DNA from: Monarcha castaneiventris obscurior
Lineage: Eukaryota > Chordata > Aves > Passeriformes > Monarchidae
Direction: 5' to 3'
Length of the DNA stretch: 64,000 nucleotides
NCBI GenBank assembly: GCA_026261815.1
Contig: JAMPIT010000258.1
Span: 6,501,501-6,565,500 of the forward strand
Shown here piece after piece: positions 12,971 through 25,700 of the stretch. Positions within the stretch are counted from its first letter, which is position 1. The number at the start of each line of letters is the position of its first letter. The notes under the pieces were generated by a model. The model saw only the letters and a program-made list of their open reading frames with translations, was not told the origin of the DNA and searched no databases. A program made the translations under genes and the position numbers.

Positions 12971-15926
12971 CAGGTGTGGCTATTAATCTTTGCTCTTGAG
13001 CTGGATACTTCTGCAAATATTTCCTGGTACAAAGAAATACAGAGCAGAAGGTGGTTTTTTTTGCTGTTTTCTGATGCTGTTTTGCATTTCCATAAAGCTT
13101 TTAGCCAAACACCTGATAGTTTGATCATCAAGACCCTGACCCTACAAGCTTGTGTTTAAGAGGGTTGAAACAGGATTGCTCATGTGAGTAAACTTATTCA
13201 CAGACATAAATCTTTGCAGGATTGGGGTCCTTAATGATTTAGGACAAAGCACCAGTGGGAAAAAATGTTTATTCTGTTGCACCTGCATGATGCAGCAGAT
13301 ATTGTGAGAGCACCATTAGCTACTTAACGTACCAGCTAATGACTGGCAGCCTTGAAGGAATGTCTCTGAGTGCTGGGCAGCCTGGTCCATGCGGGTTAAT
13401 GATTCCAAATGGCTTAGACAGTCTATGGGAACACTGGAGACAGCTTTGCAGCCAAGCAGAGCTTAAATAGCACCATATCACAACACCATAGACACTGCAA
13501 TGACATGATGAGAATTGTTGACTTACCCTTGAATTGATATTAATACAAGGAGAGGAAAAAATCTTGTCTAGCATATGAAGGGCTTTTTTCCCCCCTCTAA
13601 GCACATAACCATAGTGAATCTGCATGTGTTCTGGTGGGTTAATAGTGATATATTTCTACTGTCCATCTAACCCTCCTTTGCATAATTATATTCTTTCTCC
13701 CAAATGAGGAGAGAAAACCTATGAAATCTATCACCATGTCACCTACTAGTATGAAACAGAAATCTAGATAAGAGTGTCTGTAAGAAATTGCCGCTGTGGC
13801 AGATTTTTCTTCAGGGTGTAGCCACAGAAAAATAGGGTGAGAGGAGAAAAGCAAAGGAATAGAAAACAAAAATGATTCTGGAATACATCAAAGATACAGC
13901 AGAGAAACAAAGAATAGAAGGAAACACTTTAAAAAATTAAGATCAAATGCCAAGTCTAGTTTTTACCACAAAGCACCAAGCTGATTTTTCATAAAATAAA
14001 AGAAGTCCCTGAATTGAGAAATATGTGTCTCTCTTAGATTGGATTGTGCAGTGAACAGTATCAAGAACTAAGCAATAATAAATCATCAGGCTGTATGTCA
14101 GAGTGAGCACTACAAGATAAACCCCTGTTGGAATTGTCATGAAGGTGACCTTATGAGCAACTACAGAAATACTAAAAAATAAAATAAAACAAAAAAAAAA
14201 ATCAATGTTTCCCTTTAAAACTCTGAGGCAAATCTATTCATGCTTTGTCTTTCACTACATTTGCTATTTTAATTTGCTGTTTATTAAATGAAATATTGGT
14301 CTATCTAGGGAACACTGCATGATAAAATTATTGAAGATGCTGCTGGTGCAAAGCTATTTGTAGCAAATGAAATCCTGCTGTGTGCAATTCAGAACATCAT
14401 ATTGAACAGTCCGGATAGCAGCATCTGTGGATAGCTCTCAAGACTTTAGACTTGCCTTAGTTAGCTTGTTTGTTTTTATCCTGTGCTATTGATCTGGGCT
14501 TCATCATATGTGTGTGTGGGGAATGGCTTTTCTGACGCCGGGAACATATTTAGAGGCAGGTCAAGTGAATTGAATAGAGGCATAAAATCTGCTGATTCCT
14601 CGAAGATGTCAACACATGACAGAAAGAGCCTAGAGAGTGGGAGACCTCTTAAACAGGTATTGACATTGCCCAGAAATTTGCAGCATAAAAGGGGGAAGAG
14701 CGTTGTGTCTGAGGAACAAAGCTTGCACTCTCAGCAATGCCTTTGTGAGCTTTGACAAATAACAGGCTCCCCTTGCATGTGCTCCGAAAGGTGCAGTCAC
14801 TGGGAGTTTTTGAACACTGCAGTTAAGGCTGGAGGATAAATAATGCTACAAATACAGAACGTTTTACTCATTACACATGTCAAAACTATAACAAAAAAAT
14901 AAATCCCCATGCTGCCAAATAACACGTCATTCAGACTGGTTCAGTACCCTCTGGACTATGCTGAAAAGGGGATGTGAAAAAAAAAAAGGAAAATAAAGAA
15001 AGGACTATTTGGGCTGTTGAGAAGAAACGAGTACTGAGCAATACCCTATTTCTCTGCTACAGGTCTCTTGCATGACCTTGGGCAAATCATTTATCTCCCT
15101 GTACCTCAGTCACTCATCTATGATAAAATAGAAGTAGCAGTCCCTTCTCTAATAGGGGTTTGGATCCCCAGGATAAATGGACAAGCCTGGATAGTACAGT
15201 CATCATGGGACACAGTAATGAGGATATTTCAGATGCCAAAGTGGCTCCCATCCACTCAGGAGAGCCTCATCTGGCTCTGTGCAGAGCAACTTTGGGTATT
15301 TCTGAATTTGTGCCATGCCTTATCTATAAAGTGGATAAACTGTGTATGGTTTAATTGATCATTGGCTGCAGTATTTTAGCATCTCCAGGGCTGCTTAGAG
15401 GCTTGATTAATATTTAAAAAGCTCTTTAGGATCTCGAGATGGAAAGCTTTTATTGAAATAGAAAGAACTCATTGCTACCACTGCTTGAAGGTATTGTTTT
15501 CAAGGTTTGTTTTGATATAGTCTGCAACTAAAATGTCTTATCAGAAGCCTTGCATTATTGCAGGATAGACTACAGTCTAAAACCCTTGTACCGTGATATT
15601 TTTTTCATCCTTATATTCAATAATAAATGGTTACATGACAAAAATGTCCTAATCAGGACAAAACAGGCTTTGTAGTTTTAATAGAGATGCTGTTAAGAGT
15701 GAGCTGCTTTTGCACAAATAGGAATTGAGTTTATACAAGTGGCATCAGAGGGAAACCTGTGCTACTGCAGTGTGCACTGTGCCACATCTGAGGTAGCATC
15801 GTGGTACTGTCAAGGACTGATTTAAGACCTCCCATGGGTTCCTCTATTCACCTCTCCAAAAAGCCTTATTAGATGGGTATCACAGAGTAGGTGGCATGAA
15901 TCCTACTGTAGCTCTTATTTAGTGGC

Positions 15927-16171
15927 TTTAAACTGTCAGAGGGCAGGTTTAGATGAGATTTTGGGAAGAAATTCTTCCCTTTGAGCAAGGTGAGACACTG
16001 GAACAGGATTCCCAGAGAAGCTCTGGATGCCCCATCTGTGGAAGTGTTCAAGGCCAGGTTGGATGGGGCCCTGAGTGGCCTGATTTAGTGGAAGGTGTCC
16101 CTGTCCATGGCAGGGGGCTGGAATGAAATGATCTTTAAGGTCCCTTCCCACCCAAACCATTCTATGATTTT
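15927..16171 (+). mobile_element. CR1 LINE 3' end, ~245 bp
   Basis: This is the clearest mobile element in the window. In order it shows the AGAGGGCAGGTTTAGAT segment, GGAAGAAATTCTTCCCT, GAGACACTGGAACAGG, CCCAGAGAAGCTCTGGATGC, the CAAGGCCAGGTTGGATGGGG block, GGAAGGTGTCCCTGTCCATG, GATCTTTAAGGTCCCTTCC and the terminal ATTCTATGATTTT. These are consecutive parts of the avian CR1 ORF2 end and 3' UTR. The copy is 5'-truncated, as most are, and moderately diverged from the consensus I remember. Overlapping short open frames on both strands derive from it and are not genes. Confidence 0.95.
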
Positions 16172-17216
16172 GCAGTGGGTCCACAAGATAAGTCTGTTGT
16201 TTGACAGGAACCAAGGAATTTTATGTGTTTGTCGAATCCTGTGCATTTTTTCTAAAAGGAAGTGTTCTCACAGAGTTTAAATAAATGACTTAGTGCATTT
16301 GTTGGTATAAATCAATGCAACTGTGACTTTGCAGGCTTTACAAATACAGTTAATATATTATGAGATTTTTCTGTTCAAATAGTAAATGAGTGACAATTTT
16401 TGTAAGTGAAATGCCCTTTTCTTCAGTCCAACTGCAGAACAGACATAACTTCTGCTGGGCTTCTTCCCCACTTGCTACTGATCTCATTTCTAACAAATAC
16501 TGTCAGGATAGGGTTTTTTTGTTTTAGCTCAGTGAAAAAGGCTCTCCTCAAGACCAACTCATTTAGCACAGGACCCACTGAAAATGAATAGAACAGAACA
16601 ACTGATTTAGATTTATTGTAGCTAAACACTGAGACCTTGGGTGTGGAGAACCAATGTATCAAGGTTACGGCAACAAAATGGTTCATTAAAAAAACAGTCC
16701 TAGAGTCTTCTGAAAAAACATCTTAATCTGATCCTGGTGACTGATCTGAGTTTGAAAAGCCAGGCACGATTTGTTGTATATTGGCTACCTACAGGTTTAG
16801 CCTTGTGCTAGGATGGCAAGCAAATTTCTCCCTGGTTTGTACACCTGTATTCCTTCCCCGTGGAGGCTGCAACAGGCAGAAGGCAAGGGACAGCATTTGC
16901 CATCTGGTTTGCATTGAATCAGGAGGTGGATGAAACACTGAACTGGACTGAGGAGCTCGGAAGGCTCCCAGGTCCCACAGTTTGTGCATAGCCCTGTATC
17001 TGCAAGCATTGATCCTGTCCTTATTTGTCGTGGTCTCATTGATAGTGTAGTTGGAATTGCTCACTTACTTGGAAATTCCAACGAAAAAACAAATTTTCCA
17101 ATTCAGGAAGGTAGAAGTTTGCAAGTGTCCATGCAATGCTGGGAAAGACCACTAAGTTATTTCATAAAAATCTGCACAGTCATCTTTCCACTGCTGGGCA
17201 GAGATAACATAACTCT

Positions 17217-17231
17217 TGTGTGTGTGTGTGT
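17217..17231. repeat. (TG)n microsatellite
   Basis: Seven and a half uninterrupted TG units. Too short to be a strong marker. Confidence 0.85.
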
Positions 17232-18632
17232 TTCTCTTGCCTCCAGAACATCTGGCTGAGATGCAGCTGTGCAGCTTGGAGCAATTGGGGTGTCTGAGAT
17301 GGGCTCAGTCTACCCCTCAGCCCATCCTGTCACTGCTGGCAGCTTTCTGTCAAGCCTCAAATCAAGGGCCTGTATTTAGGGGAAACTCAGCCTGCCCTAA
17401 GGACCATATTCCAGCGCTGCATTGTCCTTTCTGCTGCCCTTTTCTCTAGTGTGTGTTTTTCCTTGGTCTAACTTGACTCCTTCTTGCTGCATTAGCTGTG
17501 CACGTCTTGTTCTCTTCTCAAGGACATGGGGCATAAATTGGTCCTTTCCTGTATGCATGATTTATTAACTTATTTATTTGTTTATACGGGAATTTCTTTT
17601 AAGTTCTTGCACCCCTTCTCAGGTATCTCTCCCTTAGAAACAATCAGAATTCTTTCTATCTTTTCTAGCTGGTCACATTTGTGAGTTTACTCTCTGATGT
17701 TGTGACACAGTGGGCTCTGCTACGGATTCCTGTTTGCATCTTTCTGAAGCAGATGGTGACAGTATAGCAAAGAGAGCAGAACTATTGTGGGATGGCCTTT
17801 ACAGGCCTGGCTTTGTCTCTTCCTGTGCCATGACTGCCTTTTGTGAAGCAGCATGTTACTACCAATTCATCTTCAGCTTAAATAGTTTGAAATTCTAACT
17901 CTTTATTTTTTCAGTTAGGGTTTAGGTTCTTAACTACTTGATGGTTTTACACTGCATGCATTTACAGCTGGTTATTCACAGGTACCATATCTCAAAATGT
18001 TAACCCCATTTTTCTGAACATTCCTCCAGGTTGCAACAATCACTCTGAAATCTGTTTCTGTTTTCTTGATAAACTGTCAGTCTTTCCAAGTTTCTTGTCA
18101 TCTGGAGATGGCAGCTACATGTCCTGTGATTGTGCCATTACAGAAAGTATTCACCTAGCAACAGTTAGGACAAATCCTTTGCAGAAACCATGCAGTGATC
18201 TTGCCTGAGTATGGAAAAATGACAGAGGTAATTTCTCTTTGAGCATGATGATCCAAAGAGTTGTGTACCTAACCCGCAGCAGTTTCATTCATGCCTTTGT
18301 TAGGCTGTTGTGTAAGATCACATGGCAAATGTTATTAGATTCAAGGTACAATATTAACTCTTCCTCTCTTATGCACAAAGACTGTTATCTTGTTAACAAA
18401 TAAATGATGGTTTCTTGGCAAGATGACTTCCTGACAAAATCTTTGTTGGGTGTAACCCATTTCCTTATTATCTTGCAGGCACTTATAATATGTTTGATTA
18501 TTTAATTTGAGAACTTTTCCAGGAAATGAATTAATAATATTCCAACTCCTTTTTAAAGAATGGAAAATATAATAAAAATCTAATCCTTTCTTCTACTGCA
18601 AGTCTACCATTAATTTCCAAGGCTAACTTTTA

Positions 18633-18672
18633 ATCTGAGATCTCATCTCTGAGAGATCTGAGATCTGAGATC
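18633..18672. repeat. GATCTGA-type short tandem/palindromic repeat
   Basis: ATCTGAGATC and its permutations occur repeatedly within 40 bp, with the arms also partly complementary (ATCTCATCTCTGAGAGAT). It is a small local expansion with hairpin potential. Confidence 0.7.
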
Positions 18673-20493
18673 ACTTCTACCACAGGTTTAAGCAGCCTGG
18701 GATAACAGAAGACCTGAATTTGGAAACTCTTAATTTACCAGAAACCAAATCAATGGTTGATATGATGTATGATTGTATGGCTATTCCAATTTTTTTTTTA
18801 AATATTCATGAGCTCTTGGGTACAACTGGCAGTCAGGCCAGCTGGAAGAGCTTTGCCAGGCTGGTAAGTCTTTCTAACTCTCTACCATTCTATTTTTTAT
18901 AGAAGTGGTCAAAGTTATTCCCTTGTTTCTTCCACAGTGGTGGGTTGCTGGTGTTGTATTAACTTGGCAGATCAAGGAAAAATTAATATCTAGTAATACG
19001 TCAAAGCTACTACACACATCAAAAATCTCTTTGCCTTTGCTAGGGAAAGGAAGGGAGCTGACCAAATAGCAGATTTTCCAGACTTCATGTACAGCCTTTT
19101 CCCCACCACAGACATGCAGGAAAGGCACTGTGCTGGGCACAGATTCTTCTGGCAAATGCACCACTGTGGCACTGCTGGAGCCCGACTGAGCTTTAGGAGC
19201 TGAATACAGCAGGTTTGGTATCCTAACTCATGTCTGACTCTACTGCTATCAGAAACTTACTTTTTTCTTCTAACTTTTTTTTTTTTTTCAGGGAATTTTA
19301 TCTCCAGAAAAACAATGCAGGGACATGTCTTGCATTGGATGCTGCTAACAGTACTTTCTCTGTATTTTAATAACTTTTTTCTGCTATCTCCCCGCCAATA
19401 ACTGAGCATCTTCTGATCTATTTCTATTCACTTGGTATAAACATAGTAATGATGCCCATGTATCTTCTTAGTCAAGAGCATTATATACCTTTTACATACA
19501 TAGAAAACAAATTTTCCAGAAAGGCAGTGATAAGGGTCATTTTGTGCTGTATGCTATTTAATCTTCCCTGTGTCAGCTCTGACCCTTGCCAAGGAATTGA
19601 AAAGATGTAAAACAGCAAAAAGTAATTTACCTTCCATTGTTTAGTCCATTCAGCTTTCAGAATCAGATCTAAATGGTTTGCATTAATTACTGTGAAACCT
19701 CATGAGGTTTGGAGATCTATCTTTACAGGGTTGCAAAAGACAGAGGTTGCCTCAGCAGAATAGGGTAGGGTTTTTTTTTATTATTTGCCTTTTGGTTACA
19801 AACCTTTTCTATTCAAATATTATAAGTAAAACTTTTTTTTTTTCCAATCAGCAAAAATTGTTTGAAGTTGCCATAGAGAAAAAAAAGAAAAATGTATTTG
19901 AAGCTGTAGCCTAGTTCTGGTGAGCCTTGCAAGGGTTAGTGGTTAAAATATGGAATTTCTATCTATGTATTTGCATGGAGTAATTTTTATTGCAAGAGAA
20001 GTCAGACACTGAACACTGATTTCTGTTTCTAAGCAATACTCAATGTGTTTACACACAGCTCCATATTTTGGGAAAGTTTTCTGAAGACTAATAAAACTGG
20101 CAGGCAGCTCAGCATCGGCAAAGTGATTACATTTTAAATGAAATGGACTTTCAGTGACGTACTGCTCGAAGTTAGTGGAGACAACTGGCAAATTGAGGGT
20201 GGGAGAAGATCAATACATAGAATCTACAGAACTTTGAATCTGTTATCCGAATTATTGATTGAGTGGAGAATTAAAGCAGAGATGCAGTGAGTTTAATTCT
20301 GCTGTGTGACAGGTGGAAAATGGGTACATTAATTAGGGAGCCCCAGCAGGAACGTTCTCAGCAGGACTTGTGGCTGCTCCAGGGAATCCTTTAGTAATTC
20401 TGCCTCATTTTGTGGTGTGTTTGATGATGTCATTCTTAACTCTCATTTTTCTGTGCACTGCACTTTTTAATCTTTAAACATTCTGTCTTGCAG

Positions 20494-20661
20494 AGCCAGA
20501 CAATAATTGTGTATAGTGGACATAAGCAGAGAACCTGGGCAGAACACTTCTGGATGTTTCAGGATGGTTCTGTCAGATTTCATTGTTCAAAAATCATGTA
20601 TTTTGATAAAAGCAAACTGTTACCATTTGCTGTGCTTAACAAGCAACGGGCAATCTCCTCT
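20494..20661 (+). other. Weak candidate coding exon, 168 bp
   Basis: A pyrimidine-rich tract ending in TCTTGCAG at 20486-20493 precedes a 168-bp open frame of exactly 56 codons, followed directly by GTAAGT at 20662. The frame reads SQTIIVYSGHKQRTWAEHFW at its start and contains a lysine-rich middle. I recognise no domain. Against it, the same frame stays open for another ~120 bp beyond the donor, so the splice sites do not delimit the open frame, and no neighbouring exon was found. It may well be chance. Confidence 0.15.
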
Positions 20662-21631
20662 GTAAGTCCTTTTTATTGCATTTCAGAATTGTCTGGCTTT
20701 CCCACTTACATGGCAATTCACTTTGTGTTCACTTATAAAACCTTTGCCACTCTCTTGATTTATTGCTTTCTTAATTTGAAATAAATATAACAACTTAAAA
20801 TAGCCTGTTGCTTTTTAGGTAAGGCAAAATATAGCGGATTGTGTGAATGACTACAGGACTCAGGAATGGAAAGTGACAGAACAAGTGCAGCCCATTACCC
20901 AAATGTTTCCCAAAGATCCATGTGCTATATTGTGATTTGTCTCCTCCCTGGCACAGATTATCCGGAGGTTCTGGCGTGAAGTGTGCCCTCTGGGCCTGTG
21001 GCTGTGCCTCTTCATGGAAGAGAGAAGCACTCTGTCCAGCACCAACTGCCATTGGTTTCCAACAGATCAGAGTCAAGCTGCTAAGGCAGCTCTGGCTTAG
21101 GGAGAATTTGGTCCTAACTGTGACAAGAAATGCAAACAAAAATGAAAATTAACACCTAATGTTGTCATGTAATACAAAACTGTCAGAGCCAATTCTAAAC
21201 CCATCAGACTTTACATTCATTTGGACTATTTCAAGCATTTTGTGGACATTTTTCCCTTGACTACATTCTTGGTTTCAGTCAGTAAGATTGGTGTCCCGGT
21301 TAGGAGACAGGGAGAGGTAAACATAGAGACCTTTGAAGTAAATTACTCCCCTGATTTATTTCTGTCTCACCCCTGCAGGAAGTAACATTGCTTCAATTTT
21401 TCATCATGATGTTTGAAACATTAAAGTCTTAAAGTAGGCATTTAGTCCCCTGTTTTCAAAACGTTTACTCAACAGAGGACTGGGGATTCATGTTTGTTGC
21501 CTGAACAACGAGGTGCCTTTCATGAGCTGCAAAAAGAGAGGGGCTAAAAATTCCCTGCCATTCTCAGCGCAGCTCTCAGGTGGGGTGTCCCAGTGTCCAT
21601 GGCTAATGGAAGTTCTTTGTATTTGGTACAG

Positions 21632-21700
21632 GAAGAGCAGGCTGCCCACATCCAGAGGTGCTTCCAGGATCTGCAGCTCCAGGCTTGCTGCTCTGAAGCT
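21632..21700 (+). other. Weak candidate micro-exon, 69 bp
   Basis: The stretch lies between TTTGGTACAG (ending 21631) and GTGAGT (from 21701). It is open in one frame for exactly 23 codons, reading EEQAAHIQRCFQDLQLQACC and then three more residues. The preceding pyrimidine tract is poor. No family is recognised. Chance matches to splice consensus are common, so this is only a pointer. Confidence 0.1.
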
Positions 21701-21725
21701 GTGAGTGCTCTGGCATTCACCAAAA

Positions 21726-21747
21726 GAACCTTTCTCTCTAAAGGTTC
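21726..21747. repeat. Short inverted repeat, 8-bp arms
   Basis: GAACCTTT at 21726-21733 and AAAGGTTC at 21740-21747 are exact complements across a 6-nt loop. Small and possibly coincidental. Confidence 0.7.
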
Positions 21748-22764
21748 AAGGACTCCTTTGTGCAGAACAAGTTTTCCAAGGCTACAGACCTGTGCTTTTA
21801 TTTTTAGCTTTTCCTAGAGCCACACACTCTGGAAATACTATGGCTACATCTTGTGAGGTTGAGCTGAGCAATCCACACTGGGGTTGATTTAAGCAGTCCC
21901 CAAGCAGTGGGGCTGTTGCAAGGTTGGGGTGTTTGTGGGGTTGCAGCTCTAGCACAGCCTTCCAGGTGCCCTCCTGCAACATCACCTGAAACAGGGAGTG
22001 TGAGAACTCTGCTTAGGAAGGCACCCTTGAGAGGTGTGACCTGCAGCTTGGGGCCTGGAGTTCTTTGAGGTGCTCCCAGTCTGCAGTTGCAGGGCAGCTT
22101 TTTCATAATGGTCAGTTCACCTCCAATTTCTCTTTGTGGCCAAGTGAAGGAAGCCCAGGCAACCTTTCCCAAAGCAGAGGGCTATGAACACACCGAGTAG
22201 AAGGACACTGAACAGGACCAAGGGCCATTCTTGTCCCTTTCATGTTGCTGGCTCCTATGGTTGTTTCCCAGTGAATCTGAGAAATGTCATATTTCAGTCC
22301 TTTCAAAAAGCAATTTTTTTGAAAGTGTCAAATCTTCATTTCAATCCTATTTGGAGCAAAACCTTAAAAGACATATTTCTTTGCCAATTGCCCTTTCCTT
22401 ACATTGGCTAGCTCTATTAATTGTGGCAAATGATCCATAGCACTGCACTATATCCAAGTAGGTGCCAGATGCTGTCTAAAAGGAAACCACCCTGGTGTGT
22501 CTCTATTATTTCAAGTTCATAAACAATGTGCTCCTACGGACTTGTAATAGGTGCAGGAGGTCTTTAACAAAAGCTTTGTGAAGTGTGGCTATAAATATCA
22601 AATGCTGAGTAAAGAGAATAACTGTTTTCAGAATGCAATGCAAACCTTTGAAAGACAAGCACAAACAAAACTTATATAAGTAATGTCTCTAAATAAAAAA
22701 AAAATGGAAGAAGCAGTCCTACAAGAAAGGAGAGGAGAATGATTAGTACTAAATCGTGTTATTA

Positions 22765-22793
22765 ATATTAGTCTTGTTCATTCAGACTAATAT
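22765..22793. repeat. Perfect inverted repeat, 10-bp arms
   Basis: ATATTAGTCT at 22765-22774 pairs exactly with AGACTAATAT at 22784-22793 around a 9-nt loop. The arms contain TAAT cores, so this may be a paired binding site rather than a structural hairpin. Confidence 0.8.
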
Positions 22794-25700
22794 ATTCCTA
22801 GCAATCCCCGCTGACTTGTACAACATAGGCTGATATTTATTGCATTGAAATGGTGAAGATACTTTAACTGATCACAAATGAGCATGAATGATCATCTGAG
22901 TACACACAGGGCAATGATATTCCATCAGCAAAATACAGCAAAAGTCAACGACAAAGTCAGAGTTACTTCAACTTCCAAGGCTTTTCTTGTAAGTGTATTG
23001 CTGTGGGCCAAGGACATGTTTTCAAATATATTTCAGCAAAAAAGAGTTAATTAATTTTGAAAAAAGGCTTATGCTTCCAGTGTTGCCATCAGAGTGATGT
23101 AATTTTGTCATGCATGTTACAGTCTAGTCCTACAAAATGTCAGCATTTCTGTGTCCAATTAGGTAACGTGGTATTGTGATGTGATTAGTAACCTTACCCA
23201 TTTTATTTTAAATGTTTTGATTGAAAAGTTACTGTTTCTCTGGAACAGTTTTTTCTTCTCCATGTTTTATATTTTTGTGTAGCAGTTCTGTATATGAATC
23301 ACATTAAGAAGAGAGTAAAACTGAATTACATTACATGTGACCCAAGTACAAAGGTTCAAATCAGATTTTCCTTAAACATTGCATTTATGATTATGTTCAT
23401 GATTATGCAGTCTTTTAATAAAATGAAATGACAGGGATATGACATATTCCAAGCAGAGGTCAGATAATTAATTCACACATCAGACTGTTTTCTCTTGCAG
23501 CTTTCTAAAATTCTTCTGAGTCTGGTATGTCTCTGTAATTCAGTGTAACCTGTACATTTGTGAAATGATGTTCATTATGTCTGAATTCTTGTATCCTGTC
23601 ACAGGGACTATTTTCCCAACTATATGCACTATAGAGTATGTATTTAGCCATGTGTGTCTCCCTTCATAGTCTGTGGATTGATGCTTCTTTGTGGTATATG
23701 TGGATGTACCTCAAGACAGGTGATAGACATTAAAATTTTGCTTATAAATTACCCAGAATATTTAATACAGTTTTTATCATGTGGTCAACTGAAGAAACTT
23801 CTCCTGAGGACCAGGAAAGAGCAAGTAGAAAATTGACACGATTAAATTCAAAAGGTCTGTGGCTGAAAAATTAAGAGAAGGTGTCAAGGAACAATGGATC
23901 CAACTCTCTGCTACAGTTTAGAGCATCTACAGAGCCCCTTACTTAAAGAGGAGGGCAATTGAACCTTCAGGTAGCCAACAAAGGACGACAATAAATCCAA
24001 TCCAAACAGAAGTCTGCTTGTCACAGTGGACGATTGGGGCTGTCATGAGCAGGGCCCCAGAGCACTACTGTATTAGGCATGATATACAAATAATAAGGTG
24101 ATATATTGTAGCCAGAGTTATTAGATAGGCTTTTAGTAGGAGAAAAAATTGCTTCCTTCAAGTGATGTGGCTATAAGAAGTAGAGAGATCATGTGGTCTT
24201 TGGTGATCCGTTCTGCTCTGAATATTGACAATATAAAGAGGTAATTTCATAAAAAATTGTGGGTCAGTGCAGCATTGAAGATCATTCCTAAAAGTGGTCT
24301 TCTGTGTAGTTTGGTGCTCATTGCAGCTCCAATAGGAACAATAAAACATACAAACATCTGAAGAACTAAAGTATGCAAAGAATTCACTGACTTTTGACCT
24401 TCTTTCTTCTGTAGATGAATACTTCCACTTGTCATTTGAAAACCTGCCAGCACAGCCTGCTCTATGATTAGCAGTGCATTCTGCTGTCAGGGAACTGGCA
24501 GCTTTCAGCCTCCAAACAAGGGCTTGTAACAACAGAGTAAGTGCACATGCTCATGTTGTTTTGATGGTACTTCTATTTTTTCTGTGGTGTGTATTATATC
24601 AGTCTCTTTTGTCCTTGTCTCACTAATATCATCCTGGTAGTGTCTGTACATTTCTGCAATTGCCTATCCATGCTTACTCTCTTTATGGTGGTTAAAATCC
24701 TTGCAGAACCCTATTCATAATAACCCACTTGAGCTATTCTTGATGGGTACATCAAGGTCTTCTGTTCTTCTACAACATTTTTGCTTTTTTATTACCTTGG
24801 ATGAGATTCATATAAAATTTTTAAAGGCATTTCTTTGCCTGTGTTAAAACTCAATGAAATACTCCCTTCTGGTCCATTGACCATGTTGCTATGAGTGGAC
24901 ACAATGCCACCAATGAATATTGAAACCTTTATCTCTAATGCTTTGGCATTAAACTTTCTCTTTGTGAAAAGGTGCTGTCTTCCTTTCTGCTAACTGTTCA
25001 CCAGCCATTAGTTTTTCTAATACATTAGGCACAGTTTGGGGAAGGTTTGGACTCCCTCCTTCTCTTGTTCTGTTGCTGCATATTCATTTCATAATGTTCT
25101 CTGCAGAAATCATGACCTGAATGGACTTTGCTTAAACCCCAGCTTGCTTGTACCCTTCCATATATGAATAGAATTTTTTCCCAATACCATCACTGAATCG
25201 TCTCCTTCCTTCTCTCCACCCATTTATTTGTTTGATTTTACTCTCTTTTGGTTATACATAATTTTCAGAAGAGAATTACTTCAATTATAGGTACAAAAAT
25301 AACACCAGCAGTATGTTACAGGAGTTTAGGATGAAAAGAAACTTTCTCATAAGACATAAACATTTTTTATTTCAAAATTTTTTTAGTTGGGATGGTGCCT
25401 TTAAAATTATTTCAATTTTAATTCCTACAACTCTACAATTGATTCTACCTGCAGATAGTAACATGAATCAGAGTATTCTCTAGGATAATTAATAATCACT
25501 ATTTTCCATCTACCAAAGATGTGCTCCTCAACCTTGTAAGGCCTAAATTAAAGTAAAAATGTTTGCTGATAAAACTATGGGGCCAAGCACTCCTGGGGGA
25601 TACCTGGCCCATGATGTAATTAGCAAGACTGCAAGTGTACCAATATAAGCCAAGATTATGTTTAAGTCAATAAAAACCATAAAAAATAAATTTAAAAAAA

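Larger units (their letters stand above)
11462..15926. other. Non-coding DNA with enhancer-like stretches
   Basis: No gene is recognised. Several parts (about 12120-12520, 12810-12970, 14330-14480, 14560-14790 and 15350-15560) are complex, TE-free and rich in TAAT-core and TTAATTA-type words, the usual texture of vertebrate conserved non-coding elements. The open frame at about 14483-14755 is hydrophilic and unrecognised. Two perfect inverted repeats and a long T tract lie at 12.1-12.4 kb. Confidence 0.45.

Noticed and set aside
14483..14755. Hydrophilic 90-codon plus-strand frame (Ser/Arg/Lys-rich)
   Set aside because: Reads like a disordered region, but lacks a good acceptor, a clear start or any known homolog; more likely part of non-coding conserved-looking sequence.
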